Made by a program: the position numbers and the translations under genes
The notes under the pieces: generated by a model
Told to the model about the DNA's origin: nothing
Databases searched by the model: none
The model's input: only the letters and a program-made list of their open reading frames with translations
In this document: one piece after another, positions 22,275 to 25,536 of the stretch
Position numbering within the stretch: the first letter of the stretch is position 1
Layout: each line of letters opens with the position of its first letter
Origin: Prevotellaceae bacterium
GTDB lineage: Bacteria; Bacteroidota; Bacteroidia; Bacteroidales; Paludibacteraceae
Direction: 5' to 3'
Assembly: GCA_031290375.1 (NCBI GenBank)
Contig: JAITNR010000002.1
Location: 1-25,536, forward strand
Length of the DNA stretch: 25,536 bases

Positions 22275-23843
22275 ATGATGACTATTGAAAATCAAAAGAA
22301 AGTAAAGAAACTGGTTGATATGCGTGTCACAGCAAGACTTGGCGGCGGACAGAAACGAATTGATTCTCAGCATTCAAAGGGCAAATACACCGCACGCGAG
22401 CGCGTTGAAATGTTGCTTGACACGGGTTCGTTTGAAGAGATGGATATGTTTGTAACGCACCGTTGCACCAATTTTGGAATGGAAAAAGAGAGTTATCTCG
22501 GTGATGGCGTTGTGGTAGGTTTCGGCACTGTTGAGGGGCGTATGGTTTGCGTTTTTGCACAGGACTTTACAGTCTTTGGCGGTTCGCTTTCGGAAACCAT
22601 GTCGCAGAAAATCTGCAAGGTAATGGATTTGGCAATGAAAATGGGTGTACCGATTATCGGTATCAACGATTCGGGCGGTGCCCGTATTCAAGAGGGGTCT
22701 AACGCTTTAGCAGGTTATTCCGAAATTTTTGAACGCAACATTCTTGCCTCAGGCGTTGTGCCTCAGATTTCACTTATTTTTGGACCATGTGCGGGCGGTG
22801 CAGTGTACTCTCCCGCCCTAACCGATTTTATTATGATGACGGAACAAAATTCCTATATGTTCATCACAGGTCCCAAGGTAGTAAAATCCGTTACCGGCGA
22901 AGATGTATCGGTTGACGAGCTCGGTGGAGCAAACGTGCACTCCAGAAAATCGGGTGTGGCTCATTTCAAATCCGCCTCCGAAGAGGAATGTTTGCTGCTG
23001 ACTCGCAAGCTGATTTCTTTTATCCCGCAGAACAATATGGAGAATGTTCCCGTTGCCGAATGTAACGATCCAATCAACCGTCTGGAAGATGCATTGAACG
23101 AAATCGTGCCAAGCAATCCCAATTTGCCATACGATATGAAGGATATTATCAGGTCAATTGCTGATAATGGCGACTTTTTGGAAGTACAACCGCTTTATGC
23201 TCAAAATATTATTTGTTGTTTTGCCCGTTTCAACGGCATTTCAACAGGTATTATCGCCAATCAGCCTAAATTTCTGGCAGGCGTTTTGGACTGTGATTCT
23301 TCGAGAAAAGCGGCTCGTTTTGTTCGTTTCTGTGATGCTTTCAACATTCCCATTCTTACTTTGGTTGATGTTCCGGGATTTCTTCCTGGAACAGGACAGG
23401 AATATTCAGGTATCATCACTCACGGGGCAAAACTGATGTTTGCCTACGGCGAGGCTACCGTTCCAAAAGTTACGGTTACAATTCGCAAATCGTATGGCGG
23501 TGCTCATATTGTGATGAGTTGCAAGCAATTGCGTGGAGATTTCAATTACGCATGGCCCTCTGCCGAAATTGCGGTTATGGGAGCATCGGGAGCTATCGAA
23601 GTGCTTGAAGGTAAAAACATTGCCGCAATCGCTAATGCAGACGAAAAGGCACAGTATATTTTCGACAAGGAAGCTGAATATAAGGACAAGTTTGCAAATC
23701 CATATCAGGCAGCCTCACGCGGCTATATTGACGATGTTATTGAACCGAGAAATACACGTTTCCGCGTTATCCGCGCTTTTCAGGCTCTGCAAACAAAGAA
23801 AGTAACAAATCCGTTGAAAAAACACGATAATATCCCTTTGTAA
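22275..23843 (+). CDS. mmdA: Acyl-CoA carboxyltransferase, methylmalonyl-CoA decarboxylase alpha subunit
   Basis: The 522-aa product is a biotin-dependent carboxyltransferase of the propionyl/methylmalonyl-CoA type. The N-terminal half has GKYTARERVEMLLD, then INDSGGARIQEGSNAL and FGPCAGGAVYSPAL, all CoA/biotin site motifs. The C-terminal half has FLAGVLDCDSSRKAARFVRFCD, LVDVPGFLPGTGQEYSGII and SYGGAHIVMSCKQL. It moves carboxyl between methylmalonyl-CoA and carrier-bound biotin. The epimerase gene upstream and the OadG-like and carrier genes downstream point to the decarboxylase complex. A propionyl-CoA carboxylase beta subunit is the alternative, but no biotin carboxylase gene is adjacent. 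The start could be the first or second ATG. Confidence 0.92.
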   Translation: MMTIENQKKVKKLVDMRVTARLGGGQKRIDSQHSKGKYTARERVEMLLDTGSFEEMDMFVTHRCTNFGMEKESYLGDGVVVGFGTVEGRMVCVFAQDFTVFGGSLSETMSQKICKVMDLAMKMGVPIIGINDSGGARIQEGSNALAGYSEIFERNILASGVVPQISLIFGPCAGGAVYSPALTDFIMMTEQNSYMFITGPKVVKSVTGEDVSVDELGGANVHSRKSGVAHFKSASEEECLLLTRKLISFIPQNNMENVPVAECNDPINRLEDALNEIVPSNPNLPYDMKDIIRSIADNGDFLEVQPLYAQNIICCFARFNGISTGIIANQPKFLAGVLDCDSSRKAARFVRFCDAFNIPILTLVDVPGFLPGTGQEYSGIITHGAKLMFAYGEATVPKVTVTIRKSYGGAHIVMSCKQLRGDFNYAWPSAEIAVMGASGAIEVLEGKNIAAIANADEKAQYIFDKEAEYKDKFANPYQAASRGYIDDVIEPRNTRFRVIRAFQALQTKKVTNPLKKHDNIPL

Positions 23844-23887
23844 CCGATTATTTGGAATAATAATTTTTATAAAAAATTGATAAAAAT

Positions 23888-24064
23888 ATGGGAAATATGT
23901 CGCAAAATACTCCTAACGAAATAGTTGCCATCTCTTTGGCTCTCTATTTGACGAAAAAGGATTCTATTCACGATTACGAAAGTAATATTCTTACAATAAA
24001 AAGGGTTAGTTCTGTTTGGAACTCACCTGTTTATAATGTTTTAGATAAAATAAAATTACAGTAA
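23888..24064 (+). CDS. 58-aa soluble OadG-like C-terminal protein
   Basis: This short gene was found by translation between the carboxyltransferase and carrier genes. The product is 58 aa: EIVAISLALYLTKKDSIHDYESN, then ILTIKRVSSVWNSPVYNVL. It resembles the cytoplasmic part of OadG/MmdD-type small subunits of sodium-pumping decarboxylases (IAALHLY...ESNVLTIKR-like pattern). The usual N-terminal membrane helix is absent, and an in-frame stop at 23870-23872 rules out an upstream extension. The carrier gene's ATG lies 1 bp after its stop, so translation is probably coupled. The likely role is assembly or stability of the decarboxylase. Family assignment rests on the short pattern and the position. 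Confidence 0.7.
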   Translation: MGNMSQNTPNEIVAISLALYLTKKDSIHDYESNILTIKRVSSVWNSPVYNVLDKIKLQ

Positions 24065-24065
24065 A

Positions 24066-24506
24066 ATGAAACAGTTCAAATTTGATATAAATGGAAGTAA
24101 ATATGAGGTTGATGTAAAATCTTTGGAAGATAATCTTGCCGAAGTTGAAGTAAATGGCAATCTCTACCAGGTGAAAATAGATGACGGTAGCGGTACTGCT
24201 CCGTCTGTGCCGACAGTAAAACCTGTGGTTAAACCGGCTGCTGCTCCTGCCGCTGCTGCGGTGACTGCTCCTGCGGCAGCAGGAACAAAAGGCTCAAAAT
24301 CAATTAAAGCACCTCTGCCGGGCAGCATTCTGAAAATCAATGTTGCCGCAGGCACAGCCTTCATGGAGGGTGATGTGCTTATGGTGATGGAGTCCATGAA
24401 AATGGAAAACAACATTCAAGCCGAAAGCAACGGCACTGTTACCAAACTTTGCACCTCAGTTGGAGCGGCTGTTATGCAAGATGACGTGCTGATAGAATAT
24501 AACTAA
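24066..24506 (+). CDS. mmdC: Biotin carboxyl carrier protein, decarboxylase gamma subunit
   Basis: The 146-aa product carries the biotin that shuttles carboxyl groups. It has an N-terminal region (about 1-45), an alanine/proline-rich flexible linker (46-76) and a biotinyl domain. APLPGSILKINVAAGT leads to the biotinylation site ESMKMENNIQAE, with Lys112 as the modified residue. Length and linker match carriers of oxaloacetate and methylmalonyl-CoA decarboxylases. It follows the OadG-like gene by 1 bp and is last in the cluster. A terminator stands at 24521-24558. The membrane beta subunit that often comes next is not in this window. Confidence 0.92.
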   Translation: MKQFKFDINGSKYEVDVKSLEDNLAEVEVNGNLYQVKIDDGSGTAPSVPTVKPVVKPAAAPAAAAVTAPAAAGTKGSKSIKAPLPGSILKINVAAGTAFMEGDVLMVMESMKMENNIQAESNGTVTKLCTSVGAAVMQDDVLIEYN

Positions 24507-24520
24507 TTGGTTTCGATTAT

Positions 24521-24558
24521 TATAAAAAAAACTCCTCAAATTGGGGAGTTTTTTTATA
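24521..24558 (+). terminator. Rho-independent terminator after mmdC
   Basis: A-rich sequence ending in ACTCC pairs with GGAGTTTTTTT around a short loop, giving a stem of about 14 bp followed by T. It starts 15 bp after the carrier stop and is symmetric enough to work both ways. Confidence 0.8.
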
Positions 24559-24597
24559 ATTAATTGTCTGAACTGTGATTTCAATATGCTTTAAATG

Positions 24598-24622
24598 ATT
24601 AATGCGAATTACGGGTTGAAAA
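24598..24622 (+). repeat. Short dispersed repeat containing GCGAATTACGGGTT
   Basis: GCGAATTACGGGTT recurs inverted within 25138-25185 and in diverged form at 25022-25037. It is part of the same repeat family as the long inverted repeat to the right. No gene is evident here. Confidence 0.5.
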
Positions 24623-24638
24623 GTGTTTTTTTTGTCTG

Positions 24639-24983
24639 TTAGCCCGATAGGGCGTTATGTGAATAACCGCAGGTGAAACCTGTGGATTGAGTAATTGAAT
24701 AACTGAATAACTGATTACGTTAGTCGTATTGTATTTTCAATTATTCAGTTATTTTATTTTTAGGAGTTCATTCAAATGTGTTAAACTTAGAACTCTGTAT
24801 ATTAATGAAATACGCCCTGTTTTTTTGTTAAAATTAGAAGAAAAAATATGCTCGGTTTGAACATTCTACCCGTAGGGTTGACAATGATATTAATTCAACC
24901 CATATGAGTTGAGGTGTGGAATATTGCATTTACACAGGTTTCACCTGCGGTTATTCACATAACGCCCTATCGGGCTAAATAAA
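24639..24983 (+). repeat. Palindromic repeat element, copy B
   Basis: A perfect 46-bp inverted repeat (24639-24684 and 24933-24978) bounds the element. It has the same module order as the element at 2475-2656 read on its minus strand. The hairpins are GCCC-GATA-GGGC, CCGCAGGT/ACCTGTGG, an ACCC/GGGT pair near 24870, CAACCC/GAGTTG near 24895, ACAGGT/ACCTGCGG, and GCCC/GGGC. Between the left arm and the middle hairpins it carries about 165 bp absent from the other copy, including the 52-bp repeat at 24700-24751. It contains no convincing ORF. Confidence 0.8.
24700..24751 (+). repeat. 52-bp repeat with 11-bp inverted ends, second copy
   Basis: This matches 2689-2740 at 48 of 52 positions, the differences being four adjacent bases. 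Ends are TAACTGAATAA and TTATTCAGTTA. It lies within the extra segment of the palindromic element. Confidence 0.75.
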
Positions 24984-25002
24984 CACTATTCAACTTGTGA
25001 TT

Positions 25003-25185
25003 GGCATTAATTAATGAATAATGAATAATGCGAATCACGGATTTAAAAATGCTGTTCTACGGACAAAAATGCAATTTTCATGCAAAGTCCGCATTTTTTC
25101 ATTATTCATCATTCATTGTTCATTTTTTTTGTTCTGCGAACAGTATTTTTTAACCCGTAATTCGCATAATTCACATAAATTAATG
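25003..25185. repeat. Long imperfect inverted repeat
   Basis: The outer arms, about 25003-25054 and 25138-25185, are complementary over roughly 45 bp with mismatches and one short gap. Shared core pieces are GCGAATYACGG and CTGTTC. Within it lie a CGGAC/GTCCG hairpin and opposing ATGAATAATG and CATTATTCAT runs. It could form a large cruciform or RNA hairpin. No gene is visible. Confidence 0.6.
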
Positions 25186-25536
25186 TCGCGCAATGTTACC
25201 ACATTATTCATTTTTTCATAACCGCAGGTCGTTGACAAGTGCTGTTCGGAAGATTTTTCTATGTTAATTGTATGTATATTTACAACTATTGGCAAAACCT
25301 TTGCATCATACACAAAAAAATACTTATTGGAGCAAAGGGGGGAAGCAGTTTTTTTCCAACTTGCTTATCATGAATATGTGATAAAGATCATGTATGGTAA
25401 CGCATTGACGAAGTAGGAGACATGAATTTTAACCTTTACAACTCAAAATCTTTACCAATATCACATTTTTATTGACTAAATTTCTTTTATATATTCTTGA
25501 TATTCAGTTCAATTAATTTTTTTAGAAAAAAAGTTT
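25186..25536. other. Gene-free tail of the window
   Basis: No coding region is supported here. There is a fragment of the palindromic module (TAACCGCAGG near 25220), and an ACCTTTGCATCAT segment near 25298 that only weakly resembles a promoter. A 17-codon ORF at 25422-25475 with GGAG upstream is not persuasive. The rest is AT-rich. Confidence 0.5.

Noticed and set aside
24164..24415. Alanine-rich 83-aa ORF opposite the biotin carrier gene
   Set aside because: It mirrors the Ala/Pro linker coding of mmdC; a shadow frame.
25422..25475. 17-codon ORF with GGAG upstream
   Set aside because: Bacteroidetes genes rarely depend on such a site, no promoter is near, and nothing is recognisable in the peptide.

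Overview
The window is AT-rich chromosomal DNA from a member of the Bacteroidota, most likely an anaerobic Bacteroidales. Four signs point there. Bacteroidetes-type promoters (TAnnTTTG, often with TTTG about 20 bp upstream) precede most transcription units. Start codons lack purine-rich Shine-Dalgarno sites. Bacteroidetes family architectures are present (DUF2461, paired rhomboids, RapZ-C fused to a sugar kinase). The mce-mmdA-BCCP cluster belongs to the succinate/propionate pathway. No rRNA, CRISPR array, prophage or complete insertion sequence is visible.

Layout. 1-354: a leftward promoter and a short ORF crossing a run of 13 G, open to the window edge. 385-2400: aspartate kinase and a DUF2461 protein. 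2401-2947: gene-free, with palindromic repeats. 2948-4632: a secreted TonB_C-META fusion, hypoxanthine phosphoribosyltransferase and tRNA-Thr(CGT). 4657-6948: a double-hairpin repeat, then a Gfo/Idh/MocA oxidoreductase and a radical SAM protein that look like an inserted cassette. 6971-9141 (minus): an outer-membrane barrel protein overlapping a sensor histidine kinase. 9142-9455: divergent promoters and a possible small transcript. 9456-12032 (minus): nitroreductase, FemAB-like acyltransferase and GT4 glycosyltransferase. 12192-12803: uridine kinase. 12938-16000 (minus): phosphoglucose isomerase and two rhomboid-family proteins. 16108-17173 (minus): SurE and a small membrane protein. 17472-18068 (minus): ribosomal proteins L21 and L27. 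18239-20435: a sugar-kinase/RapZ-C fusion and a MurU-like nucleotidyltransferase. 20561-21643 (minus): an AI-2E family transporter. 21799-24506: methylmalonyl-CoA epimerase, carboxyltransferase, a 58-aa OadG-like protein and the biotin carrier. 24507-25536: gene-free, with a second copy of the palindromic element.

How the genes work together. Most of the window is housekeeping. The last cluster handles (S)-methylmalonyl-CoA at the end of the propionate pathway, but the membrane beta subunit is not here. The kinase/RapZ-C and MurU-like pair resembles the AmgK-MurU route for recycling cell-wall amino sugars to UDP-MurNAc, with a possible built-in amino-sugar-phosphate sensing domain; this is the most attractive functional hypothesis in the window. 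The other main points of interest are the barrel/kinase pair, the oxidoreductase/radical SAM cassette beside the tRNA, the G13 locus at the left edge, and a modular palindromic element present in two inverted copies about 22 kb apart.
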